Origin: Peribacillus cavernae
GTDB lineage: Bacteria > Bacillota > Bacilli > Bacillales > DSM-1321
Direction of reading: 5' to 3'
DNA: 33,344 bases
Assembly (NCBI RefSeq): GCF_003989135.1
Contig: NZ_RYZZ01000012.1
Location: 1-33,344 of the forward strand
Of this stretch, positions 26,191 to 32,904 are shown piece by piece (position 1 is the stretch's first letter; the number at the start of each line of letters is the position of its first letter). The translations under genes and the position numbers were made by a program. The notes under the pieces were generated by a model. It had not been told where the DNA came from and made no database searches. It was given only the letters and a program-made list of their open reading frames with translations.

Positions 26191-26754
26191 TCATTTTGTC
26201 TCCTTCGGGAAAAACCGTGGCCGTTTGCTAAAGGTTTCATAATAATTTGTTGCCTGTTGTAAGGCCTGTTCCTCTACCCGAATCCTAAAGGAAAGTACAA
26301 TTGCGTTTAGAATGGTAAAAACAATAGCTGTTATATAGGCTTGAAAAATAAGCGGGATGACGATAATTTCTGTCGCTACGATTACATAGTTTGGATGTCG
26401 CATAAACCGATAAGGACCTCTAGCAACGACTTTTGCCCCTGGTAATATAATAATCTTTGTGTTCCAGAATTGTCCAAGTGAAACAAGACTCCAAATCCGC
26501 AAGCATTGCGTTACAATAAATAAAGCAAAGGGTATATACCACCATTGGACTGGCCCATTTCCAAGAAGTCCTCCTTCGCCGAATAAGGAAATAAGAAATG
26601 CCGTATGCATGAGCACAATCCATTTATAATGGTTTTGTCCAGCTTCAAATGCTCCTTTTGCTTTCATCTGAGCTTCGTTTCGGCGTGCGATGACCAATTC
26701 GATCAACCTCTGGGCAACGACAAAGGAAAAAAATAGGTAAAAAAACAGCATCAT
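26191..26754 (-). CDS. bpsB: Isoprenylcysteine carboxyl methyltransferase-like alkylpyrone O-methyltransferase
   Basis: 187 aa membrane protein with about five hydrophobic segments. The C-terminal ICMT-type signature includes GQFWNTKIIILPG, GPYRFMRHPNYVIV (SAM-binding RHPxY) and EEQALQ with RPRFFPK at the end. In B. subtilis the homologue (YpbQ/BpsB) methylates alkylpyrones made by the type III polyketide synthase BpsA encoded just upstream. Here the ATG (26752-26754) overlaps the stop of a bpsA remnant (TGATG), so the coupling survives, but the synthase is broken. The enzyme itself looks intact. It may now lack its substrate, or act on another product. Confidence 0.82.
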   Translation of the reverse strand: MMLFFYLFFSFVVAQRLIELVIARRNEAQMKAKGAFEAGQNHYKWIVLMHTAFLISLFGEGGLLGNGPVQWWYIPFALFIVTQCLRIWSLVSLGQFWNTKIIILPGAKVVARGPYRFMRHPNYVIVATEIIVIPLIFQAYITAIVFTILNAIVLSFRIRVEEQALQQATNYYETFSKRPRFFPKETK

Positions 26755-27210
26755 CAAGAGCCCCACTTTAATAGTAATAATTCCGAACTAAATCCTGGTC
26801 CAAGCGCCGCAGCCAATCCATAGTCACCCTTGGGTATCGTTCTTTCAAGGAATCGTTTTAGCACAAATATAACGGTTGGCGACGACATATTGCCAAATCT
26901 ACGCAAAATATCCCGTGATTCAACTGCGAATGTTTCGGTTGTTAAGACAGTCTTTTATTGCTTGTACACTTATTGATAAACCCATGTCTATGTATCGGTC
27001 ATTTTTCTCTTGCAAGCTATGTTCCTCTGTAAACCACTCAAGTGGCGCGGCAAAATAACGCGTCTCAATTTGACCATTTTCAAAAACCTTTAGAAGCCGT
27101 TTAATATCAGCAAAATCACGTTTAAAAAAATTCCCTGCAAAAGCCATCGTCTCATTCTGATCGAGCCGATGGGGTGGTGTTGCCGTTCCGACTGATAAAA
27201 TGCAGGACAT
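26754..27210 (-). pseudogene. bpsA: Type III polyketide synthase (BpsA-like) with large internal deletion
   Basis: Only two ends remain. The N-terminal part (27210 to about 26940) reads MSCILSVGTATPPHRLDQNE ... IETRYFAAPLEWFTEEHSLQEKN ... QAIKDCLNN. The C-terminal part (about 26940 to 26754), in another frame, reads TFAVESRDILRRFGNMSSPT, then LAAALGPGFSSELLLLKWGS and a stop. A whole synthase is about 365 aa; some 200 residues including the nucleophile Cys and active-site His are missing, while the GNMSSP Asn is kept. A GAGGAG site precedes the ATG. The deletion with frame change inactivates alkylpyrone synthesis at this locus. Confidence 0.85.
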
Positions 27211-27547
27211 AATAGCACTCCTCGTTAAATGATTACACTAACTAGCATAACATGGTTTTTTATATGCCGCTGAGCAGCGATTATTAATTGTGGCGTTTGT
27301 TAAATGAATATTGAACATTATTGAACATGGTAAAGTAAGTCTGTGCAGAACTGGATTGAAGAAGGCAATACGATGAGAGTAAAGCTTTTTACCTATTTCC
27401 ACTTTAGGTCTCTATATGATTAATTTCCCATTTAGCTTCTTAATTAATAAATAAGAATCAAAAGAAAATCTCCAAATCAACAGTTTTGATGGAACTAATC
27501 TGTCCTCATCAGCTAACTTCCACATTTTGAATAGTTTAAAGTTATAG
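27211..27547. other. Intergenic region, probable decayed sequence
   Basis: About 340 bases without a supported gene. It ends in a plus-strand terminator that has no gene to serve, which suggests an eroded gene once lay here. Short open stretches (for example one containing QNWIEEGNTMRVKLF) are too brief to identify. Confidence 0.4.
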
Positions 27548-27577
27548 AGCATTTCCCTGTAATGAGGAATGCTTTTT
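27548..27577 (+). terminator. Orphan terminator
   Basis: AGCATTTCC pairs with GGAATGCT (one bulged T) and is followed by five T. No intact gene precedes it on the plus strand. Confidence 0.55.
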
Positions 27578-27641
27578 ATCTTGTCTAAAATTAAAAGGAT
27601 ATTTCTACAACAACAATAATATAATAAAAATCAATAATAAC

Positions 27642-27658
27642 TTATTGTAAAACGATAA
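27642..27658. promoter_or_regulatory. Near-palindrome upstream of yoaS, possible YozG operator
   Basis: TTATTGTAAAACGATAA has 7-bp arms around AAA with a single T-G imperfection. It lies 47 bp before the yoaS start and just after a TATAAT-like -10 (27620-27625), where bound protein would block transcription. The operon encodes a Cro/CI-type regulator, making autoregulation likely. Confidence 0.45.
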
Positions 27659-27705
27659 ATTGTGTGTTAAAACCAAATTAATAATAAATAGGTGAGGTGC
27701 TTTTT

Positions 27706-28185
27706 ATGAAACGAGAAACATTCTTTTTAAAGTTCGTTGTTGTTCTTATGGGACTTCCTGTCCTTGCTTTGTGTATATTTTTGCTACCTGGGATAGCTGA
27801 ATATTTTGCAGAATTAAATCCAAAGTTAGATTTTTTGCAATATCCCTTTTTAATCGGGTTGTATGTAACAGCGATAGTATTTTTCGTTGCATTGTACCAG
27901 ACTTTAAAACTTTTAAGCTATATTGACAAGAACCAGTCGTTTTCGGAATTATCTGTAAAGTCTTTAAAGTATATCAAATACTGTGCCATTACCATCAGTG
28001 CCTTATATGTGGTATTTATGCCACTCTTATATCTCATGGCAGAGTTAGACGATGCCCCAGGTATTATACTAATCGGAATGGTCATTATTTTTGGTTGCAT
28101 GGTGGTTGCAGTCTTTGCCGCTGTTCTTCAAAACCTATTAAAAAATGCTATCGCTATAAAATCAGAAAATGATTTAACGGTCTGA
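27706..28185 (+). CDS. yoaS: DUF2975 membrane protein, YoaS-like
   Basis: 159 aa with four hydrophobic segments: about 8-30 (FLKFVVVLMGLPVLALCIFL), 45-70, 95-115 and 120-145. It carries the family sequence TLKLLSYIDKNQSFSELSVKSLKYIKYCA in the loop between helices 2 and 3. The ATG follows GAGGTG by 6-7 nt; an in-frame GTG three codons earlier lies in the ribosome site. It is 10 nt ahead of a Cro/CI-type regulator gene. DUF2975 membrane proteins paired with YozG-type HTH regulators are common in Firmicutes; the pair may form a membrane-linked regulatory unit, but no function is established to my knowledge. Confidence 0.83.
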   Translation: MKRETFFLKFVVVLMGLPVLALCIFLLPGIAEYFAELNPKLDFLQYPFLIGLYVTAIVFFVALYQTLKLLSYIDKNQSFSELSVKSLKYIKYCAITISALYVVFMPLLYLMAELDDAPGIILIGMVIIFGCMVVAVFAAVLQNLLKNAIAIKSENDLTV

Positions 28186-28195
28186 GGTGAAAACA

Positions 28196-28417
28196 ATGGC
28201 GATGATAATCAATATTGATGTGATGTTGGCTAAAAGGAAAATGAGCGTTACAGAACTTTCGGAGAGGGTTGGAATCACGATGGCTAATCTTTCTATATTG
28301 AAAAACGGAAAGGCAAAAGCGATTCGATTATCAACTTTAGAGGCGATTTGTAAGGCTTTAGAATGTCAACCCGGAGATATTTTAGAATACCGAAGTGATG
28401 AAGACACCCAAGATTAA
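28196..28417 (+). CDS. yozG: Small Cro/CI-type HTH regulator, YozG-like
   Basis: 73 aa. The HTH covers most of the protein: VMLAKRKMSVTELSERVGIT, MANLSILKNGKAKAIRLSTL, then EAICKALECQPGDILEY. That is the compact YozG/YdaS-like form with no ligand domain. The ATG at 28196 follows GAGGTG by 6 nt, and the ribosome site overlaps the yoaS stop region, indicating coupling. Probably regulates its own operon through the near-palindrome at 27642-27658, perhaps with YoaS as its signal partner (inference). Confidence 0.85.
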   Translation: MAMIINIDVMLAKRKMSVTELSERVGITMANLSILKNGKAKAIRLSTLEAICKALECQPGDILEYRSDEDTQD

Positions 28418-28458
28418 TAAAGTAGGAATATTTAACATGGAAAGGAGAGGCACAAATC

Positions 28459-29229
28459 ATGAGAGCACTAAAACAACTCGTTCGTTTTGGTTGGGAGCAG
28501 GCCCTATCATGTTTGTTTCCTGTCGTTATTTTTGCCTCTTTGGCTTTTACACAAATCATGCCACTTCCCTTCCTACCCCGGTATGACTGGCTGCTCATCA
28601 TCTGCCTTCTGATGCAGTGGTGGATGATGCGTTCTGGGCTTGAAACACGGGATGAACTAAAGGTTATCACATTGTTCCACCTTATTGGACTTGCTCTTGA
28701 ACTTTTCAAGGTACATATGGGCTCCTGGTCTTATCCAGAGGAAGGATATTTCAAAGTTTTTGGAGTGCCTTTGTATAGCGGATTCATGTATGCAAGTGTA
28801 GCGAGTTATCTTTGCCAGGCGTGGAGAAGGTTTAAGGTTGAACTGGTTAGGTGGCCACCGTTTTTGGTAGTTGTACCTCTTGCAGCTGCGATTTATTTGA
28901 ATTTTTTCACCCACCATTATTGGATTGACGTTCGTTGGTGGTTATCTGGACTTGTAATTATCGTCTTTTTGCAATCATGGGTCACATACGAGGTTGATGG
29001 AACTCGTTACCGTATGCCACTCGCACTTTCTTTTGTGCTCATCGGATTTTTTATTTGGATAGCCGAAAATATCGCAACGTTCTTTGGAGCTTGGGAATAT
29101 CCAAACCAAACCGATGCATGGAGTCTCGTTCATCTAGGAAAGGTGAGTTCATGGCTCTTATTAGTGATTGTTAGCTTTCTTATAGTAGCGACGTTAAAGC
29201 AGGTTAAGGGAAAAATTCCACTAGGATAG
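28459..29229 (+). CDS. yoaT: DUF817 family membrane protein, YoaT-like
   Basis: 256 aa with about eight membrane segments. DUF817 landmarks include KVHMGSWSYPEEGYFKVFGV and PLYSGFMYASVASYLCQAWR, the latter followed by a conserved Trp-rich middle, and EYPNQTDAWSLVHLGKVSSW near the end. The ATG has AAAGGAG upstream. It follows the HTH gene by 41 nt; the same yoaS-yozG-yoaT order occurs in B. subtilis, so this is a conserved operon. Function unknown. Intact and followed by a terminator. Confidence 0.85.
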   Translation: MRALKQLVRFGWEQALSCLFPVVIFASLAFTQIMPLPFLPRYDWLLIICLLMQWWMMRSGLETRDELKVITLFHLIGLALELFKVHMGSWSYPEEGYFKVFGVPLYSGFMYASVASYLCQAWRRFKVELVRWPPFLVVVPLAAAIYLNFFTHHYWIDVRWWLSGLVIIVFLQSWVTYEVDGTRYRMPLALSFVLIGFFIWIAENIATFFGAWEYPNQTDAWSLVHLGKVSSWLLLVIVSFLIVATLKQVKGKIPLG

Positions 29230-29268
29230 ATACTAGTCAATTTTTATAACTGTTAAGAACCCTCTTTT

Positions 29269-29312
29269 AAAAAAGTCGGATCCTTAGAATAGTAAGGAAT
29301 TCGACTTTTTTT
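29269..29312 (+). terminator. Terminator of the yoaS-yozG-yoaT operon
   Basis: AAAAAAGTCGgATCCTTA pairs with TAAGGAattCGACTTTTTT and runs into T-rich sequence, 40 bp past the yoaT stop. Its A/T flanks are symmetrical, so it could work on both strands. Confidence 0.85.
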
Positions 29313-29446
29313 AGGTTGAAGTTCTCCTAGCGTACAAAATTCCGAATAAGATAAATTGGAAAAAGCAAAGTTCGAATTGATGCTTTTTTCTTTATAAATA
29401 GCTTTTGATAATACTGCCGGAATGCATTTATTAGGGGTTCTTGTGA

Positions 29447-30112
29447 TTTAACATTTCTAAAGGAGATTTCGTTCAAGACTCTAATATGACTTTTCATACG
29501 TTAGCAGAAAAGTGGCTAGAAAGCTATGCAACGCAAGCTAAAGTGAGCAGTGTAAGGGCTAGAACGAATGAATCTAACGTATTACTCAAACAATGGAAAA
29601 ACACACCAATAAAAAATATTAATAAGTCTGTGTATCGAGTATATTTAAATAAACTGAGCAAAGTGTATTCGCTGAACTATATGGATGGGATTCATACTAC
29701 AGGCCGGATGATCTTCAAATTTGCTGTTGAGTCGGAATGGTTACAACAGAACCCTACAGAAAATTATGGCCTTCCTAAACAACAAGCTACTATTGAAGAA
29801 GTTGAAAAGGAGAATCTCAGAAAGAAATTCCTAGAAAAAAGCGAGCTTGTAAAATTCTTATCCCTTGCTCGTACTGAAGGACTTAGTAATGATTATACGC
29901 TGTTTTCGTTATTAGCCTATTCGTTGCATTCATTCAGGCATACGCATACATCGTTGCTGATCGAAGCAGGGGTGGGGTTGAAAGAAATTCAACAACGATT
30001 CGGACATACAGATATTCAAACAACGATGAACATCTATGCTCATATGACTGACAACATGGAAGAAAAGGCCTCCCATCAGTTCAGTAAACTGATGGGAGGC
30101 CTTCAACTTTAA
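29447..30112 (+). pseudogene. int: Tyrosine recombinase (phage/ICE integrase) with deleted N-terminus and catalytic core
   Basis: Coding likeness starts before the first ATG (KGDFVQDSNMTFHTLAEKWL), so the arm-binding N-terminus is missing and a TGA precedes it. The core-binding domain is present (WKNTPIKNINKSVYRVYLNK ... WLQQNPTENYG). The catalytic domain jumps in frame from SLLAYS straight to LHSFRHTHTSLLIEAGVGLK, losing about 130 residues with the first catalytic Arg. The HxxR box and Tyr (TTMNIYAHM) remain. It therefore cannot recombine by itself. The in-frame fusion leaves a 208-aa open frame from the ATG at 29486. A 16-bp groEL-like attachment core lies 90 bp downstream. Confidence 0.83.
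30065..30103 (+). terminator. Long hairpin across the integrase stop region
   Basis: AAGGCCTCCCATCAGTT and AACTGATGGGAGGCCTT pair perfectly (17 bp) around CAGTA, ending 7 bp before the integrase stop. ATTTAA-rich sequence rather than a clean T-run follows. Probably the element's boundary terminator. Confidence 0.55.
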
Positions 30113-30202
30113 AAGATATTTACATGTTAGATGAGCAAATAGGTGAGCATTTATTTCTAAAAACTCGTTAAACCCCTATATATCAAGGGATTTAAAACCC
30201 TA

Positions 30203-30218
30203 TTACATCATGCCGCCC
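30203..30218 (-). other. Putative attachment-site core identical to a groEL 3' end
   Basis: On the minus strand the 16 bases read G GGC GGC ATG ATG TAA, that is Gly-Gly-Met-Met-stop, the normal end of GroEL. No groEL gene adjoins it. Its position 90 bp past an integrase gene is where attP or attL is expected. The groEL 3' end is a known insertion region in Bacillus (B. subtilis prophage 3 lies beside groEL). Confidence 0.55.
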
Positions 30219-30232
30219 GTAAGCTTTGAGGG

Positions 30233-30312
30233 TGTAATATCGTTAACGAGAGGTGCAAAAAGCGCGGTAAATCAACGTTTTGGATATTGTTGGCTGTAAT
30301 ATCTTTAACGGG
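30233..30312 (+). repeat. Direct repeats beside the putative att core
   Basis: TGTAATATCGTTAACGAG (30233-30250) and TGTAATATCTTTAACGGG (30295-30312) match at 16 of 18 positions, 62 bp apart, starting 15 bp past the att core. Repeats of this kind next to an att core are typical arm-type sites for a tyrosine recombinase. Confidence 0.5.
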
Positions 30313-30406
30313 GAATTACCGTTTTTTATGGGATGGCGTTAGCAAAATGTTAGCAAGTTTAGAGCTGAAACCATTTCTAAAATACAAAATAAAATTAACC
30401 ACATAC

Positions 30407-31712
30407 TTAATTTGAAATATTTATTGATTCATTAACTTCAATTTTCTTGGGATCGACATTGGAATAATATTTTGGACGATATCCTATAAGGTGAATTTTA
30501 GTAATTACCCCGTTATCCAATTTAAGTGAAAGAGTTTCAATTTTATCAATTGTACCAGTTAAAATAAGAGATCCTACAATCATAACTCGTATTTTCTCAG
30601 GTGTGTATTTTTGGTTAACTAAGCTCGAAATGATATTTGGTATCACTTGGATTTTTGCATTTGTAGGATGACTAATTATCGATTCCACTAAAGAGTCTCC
30701 ATAACCAGATGGTAAAACCTTTTCACCGAATAATATGCGTCTAATACGTAACATTGCTATATCATTAGAGTCAGTGTTTTACCCATCCCTCCACCAACTG
30801 ACATTTCAGAAAAGATTGAGTTATTGCTTTCCCCTGTACCTTTCAGGTTTACAACAATGTATGTTCCTTCTCGTGTAGATCTGATGTCAATATTTTCAAT
30901 GGATACAATATCTGCCTCATCTTTTATAGCAAACGGATATTTATCTCTATCTCTCATGTCCTTTAAAGCTTGTTCAATTTTAGAGTCAGGATTAATCAGT
31001 GTTATCTGATATTCACCCTTAATTTTGCTATGAAACTCATCGTAATCGGTTATTATTGGACCAAGCCAGAAACTTAATCCAGAAGATTTTACCTGTTCAA
31101 TTGTATTTGTTGCAGTTTTACTGCAGTCAGTTCGCTTCTATTTATTGTTCTTTTTAATAACAACGGCTCTCCATTAAGAGTACTTTTAATTACAGGATTC
31201 TGATCTCCAATTTCCTCATTTAACATTTTGCTAACATATGAATATAAGTTATATACATCTATGTCACCATTTTTATCGGCAGCTTCTCCCTCTAAACCTC
31301 GAATTAAATAGTCGGTAAATGCTCCATGTCCCGCTCTATCCACAGCATATTGACTTGCAGTACATGCAGCAATAAGAACCTTTCCTGATCCTTTTACTTC
31401 TAATCCTCGATGCATTTCCTGTTGAATATTTCGAGTAATCGCTCCACTATGGCATGTATCAAAAAACGATAAAATTGTTTTAGCTGGGGTCTGGTCAATC
31501 AAATCTCTTACTTCGGACATTTTTATCATTGATATATTCGGAGAATAAACATTTCCATAAAATGGAACAAAATAACCTTCATTATCTATAAATGCACCGT
31601 GTCCAGCCCAAAATAGAAATAATATATCTGTATCAACTGCGGTTTCGAAGAATGATTTTAAGGCAGAAAGTAAAATAGTTCTTCTTGAAATACCCCCTCT
31701 GTTAGGATAGAT
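30407..31712 (-). pseudogene. Caspase-like (peptidase C14) protein gene, 5'-truncated, with two frameshifts
   Basis: The 5' part carries a caspase p20-like domain: His in LFLFWAGHGAFIDNEGYFVP and Cys in ILSFFDTCHSGAITRN, then LIAACTASQYAVDRAGHGAF TDYLIRGLEG. The N-terminus is cut at about 31712 by transposase sequence. At an A-run (31116-31119) the frame shifts; adding one A restores SELTAVKTATNTIEQVKSSG. At a second A-run (30778-30781) one extra A again restores reading, GGMGKNTDSNDIAMLRIRR. The restored C-terminal half is about 240 aa with mixed alpha/beta character that I do not recognise. Bacterial caspase homologues often serve in defence or regulated cell death. Either a decaying gene or two homopolymer undercalls; the 5' truncation is real in either case. 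Confidence 0.72.
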
Positions 31713-32200
31713 GTCGTACGAGGCTAACGGAAATCCAAGGCGAACCGCTGGTGTTACATTCCGACAATGGTAGTCCGATGAAAGCCGCAACATTCCTAGG
31801 TTTACTGGAGAAATTGGGCATTCAAAGCTCGTTTTCCAGACCGCGTGTGAGTAACGATAACCCGTATTCAGAAGCGATGTTTCGGACGCTTACATATCGC
31901 CCGGATTTCCCACACAAAGGGTTTGTGTCACTCGAGAAAGCAAGGCAATGGGTCCAGCAATTTGTCTATTGGTATAATGAGGTTCACTTGCATAGTGGGC
32001 TCAATTTTGTGACACCGGTGCAGTGCCACACTGGGGCGTATGTGTCCGTATTAGAAAACCGAAAAGACGTGTACGAAGCAGCGAAGGCGAAGCATCCAGA
32101 GCGTTGGGCACGAGCCACAAGGAATTGGTCGCCACACGAAAAAGTAGCGCTTAATCCAATGCGAGATGAGGGGCAAACAGATGCATTTGGAAAATCATAA
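31712..32200 (+). pseudogene. 3' fragment of an IS3-family transposase (rve integrase core), copy 1
   Basis: Reads TEIQGEPLVLHSDNGSPMKA (second Asp of the DDE triad), SRPRVSNDNPYSEAMFRTLT (Glu), FVYWYNEVHLHSGLNFVTPV and NRKDVYEAAKAKHPERWARA, ending naturally near LNPMRDEGQ. The first half of OrfB, the first Asp, OrfA and the left end are missing. It abuts the truncated caspase gene, so a deletion took both 5' parts. Followed by a 20-bp perfect hairpin and the right end of the element. Confidence 0.85.
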
Positions 32201-32211
32201 TACGCCTTTTC

Positions 32212-32263
32212 CCTGGTGATTTGAGTCGAAAGCACGCTTTTCTTTTCGACTCAAATCACCAGG
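32212..32263 (+). repeat. Perfect 20-bp hairpin after IS3 copy 1
   Basis: CCTGGTGATTTGAGTCGAAA and its exact complement TTTCGACTCAAATCACCAGG flank a 12-nt loop. It starts 12 bp past the transposase stop and leads directly into CCAGCAAGCGCAGCGCGGTAGC-type sequence shared with copy 2. The lack of a T-run argues against a simple terminator. Confidence 0.85.
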
Positions 32264-32375
32264 CCAGCAAGCGCAGCGCGGTAGCCTTGATTGAACTTGG
32301 AGCTAAACGATAGTAAACGGATATTTAATAAAATACTAAACAAGCTAAATACGACAACTATATTGACAAACACCG
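32264..32375 (+). mobile_element. Right end of IS3-type element, copy 1
   Basis: Shared with copy 2 are the GGCCAGCAAGCGCAGCGCGG block after the hairpin and the terminal CGACAACTATATTGACAAAC ACCG; likeness stops after CACCG (32371-32375), which marks the probable element end. The middle is AT-rich and diverged. Confidence 0.6.
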
Positions 32376-32474
32376 ATTTTTAAATCTGAAAGTAAAAGCA
32401 TCAAAACTCTTTCAATCCTCCGCCTGGAAAGAAATCGCGTGAAACGAAAAGTTGTGAAACAAGAGAATTCGGGT

Positions 32475-32487
32475 GGTGACAGGCACC
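32475..32487. repeat. Short palindromic motif GGTGACAGGCACC
   Basis: Imperfect palindrome located between the two IS remnants, directly before copy 2. It resembles short dispersed motifs I have seen in Bacillus intergenic DNA, but no second copy is in the window. Confidence 0.3.
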
Positions 32488-32492
32488 CTATA

Positions 32493-32741
32493 TTAATGGT
32501 CAGTGAAATTTGTTCATTGGTATAACTGCGAGCATTTGCATAGTGGGATAAATTTCGTGACACCAGATCAGTGCCATACAGGTGTCTATATTGATGTGCT
32601 CAAAAATCGAAAAGAAGTATATGAACAAGCAAAATTAAAACATCCAGAACGGTGGTCACGCGAAACAAGAGACTGGGTGCACACGAATCAGTGGCATTAA
32701 ATCCGATGAAAGAAGCAAATGAAAAAAATAGAATTACATGA
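32493..32741 (+). pseudogene. 3' fragment of an IS3-family transposase, copy 2, frameshifted
   Basis: Reads KFVHWYNCEHLHSGINFVTP, QCHTGVYIDVLKNRKEVYEQ and KHPERWSRETRDW, clearly related to copy 1 but diverged. At about 32680 the frame changes: the expected HESVALNPMKEANEKNRIT continues in another frame to the TGA at 32739-32741. Only the last third of OrfB is present, without any catalytic Asp or Glu. Its left border is abrupt, next to a short palindrome. Confidence 0.8.
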
Positions 32742-32773
32742 CTTTTCTTCAGCAGAGCTTGAACCTACTCTAC

Positions 32774-32818
32774 CCTTCTCATAAAAGAACAGAATGGTTC
32801 TGTTCTTTTATGAGAAGG
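32774..32818 (+). repeat. Perfect 21-bp hairpin after IS3 copy 2
   Basis: CCTTCTCATAAAAGAACAGAA pairs exactly with TTCTGTTCTTTTATGAGAAGG around TGG. It occupies the same place as the copy 1 hairpin, directly before GGCCACCAAGCGAAGCACGG, but the stem sequence is unrelated apart from the outermost CC/GG. Confidence 0.85.
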
Positions 32819-32904
32819 CCACCAAGCGAAGCACGGTAGCTACACTATTAATTAAACACACTAGCAAAACAAGGAAAATGCGACAACTATCTTGACAAAC
32901 ACCG
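32819..32904 (+). mobile_element. Right end of IS3-type element, copy 2
   Basis: CCACCAAGCGAAGCACGGTAGC matches copy 1 in most positions, and the terminal CGACAACTATCTTGACAAAC ACCG differs from copy 1 at one base. The likely element end is at 32904. Confidence 0.6.

Noticed and set aside
30407..30754. 115-codon minus-strand frame as a separate gene
   Set aside because: Starts 2 nt after the previous stop without a ribosome site, and is continuous with the caspase gene if one A is restored.
30757..30957. 66-codon minus-strand frame as a separate gene
   Set aside because: Its frame continues upstream beyond the ATG and joins the caspase gene if one base is restored; it has no ribosome site of its own.
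31712..31793. First about 27 codons of the caspase frame (MLRLSSDYHC...) as a real N-terminus
   Set aside because: This stretch is the reverse strand of the IS3 transposase fragment, so it is junction sequence rather than caspase coding.
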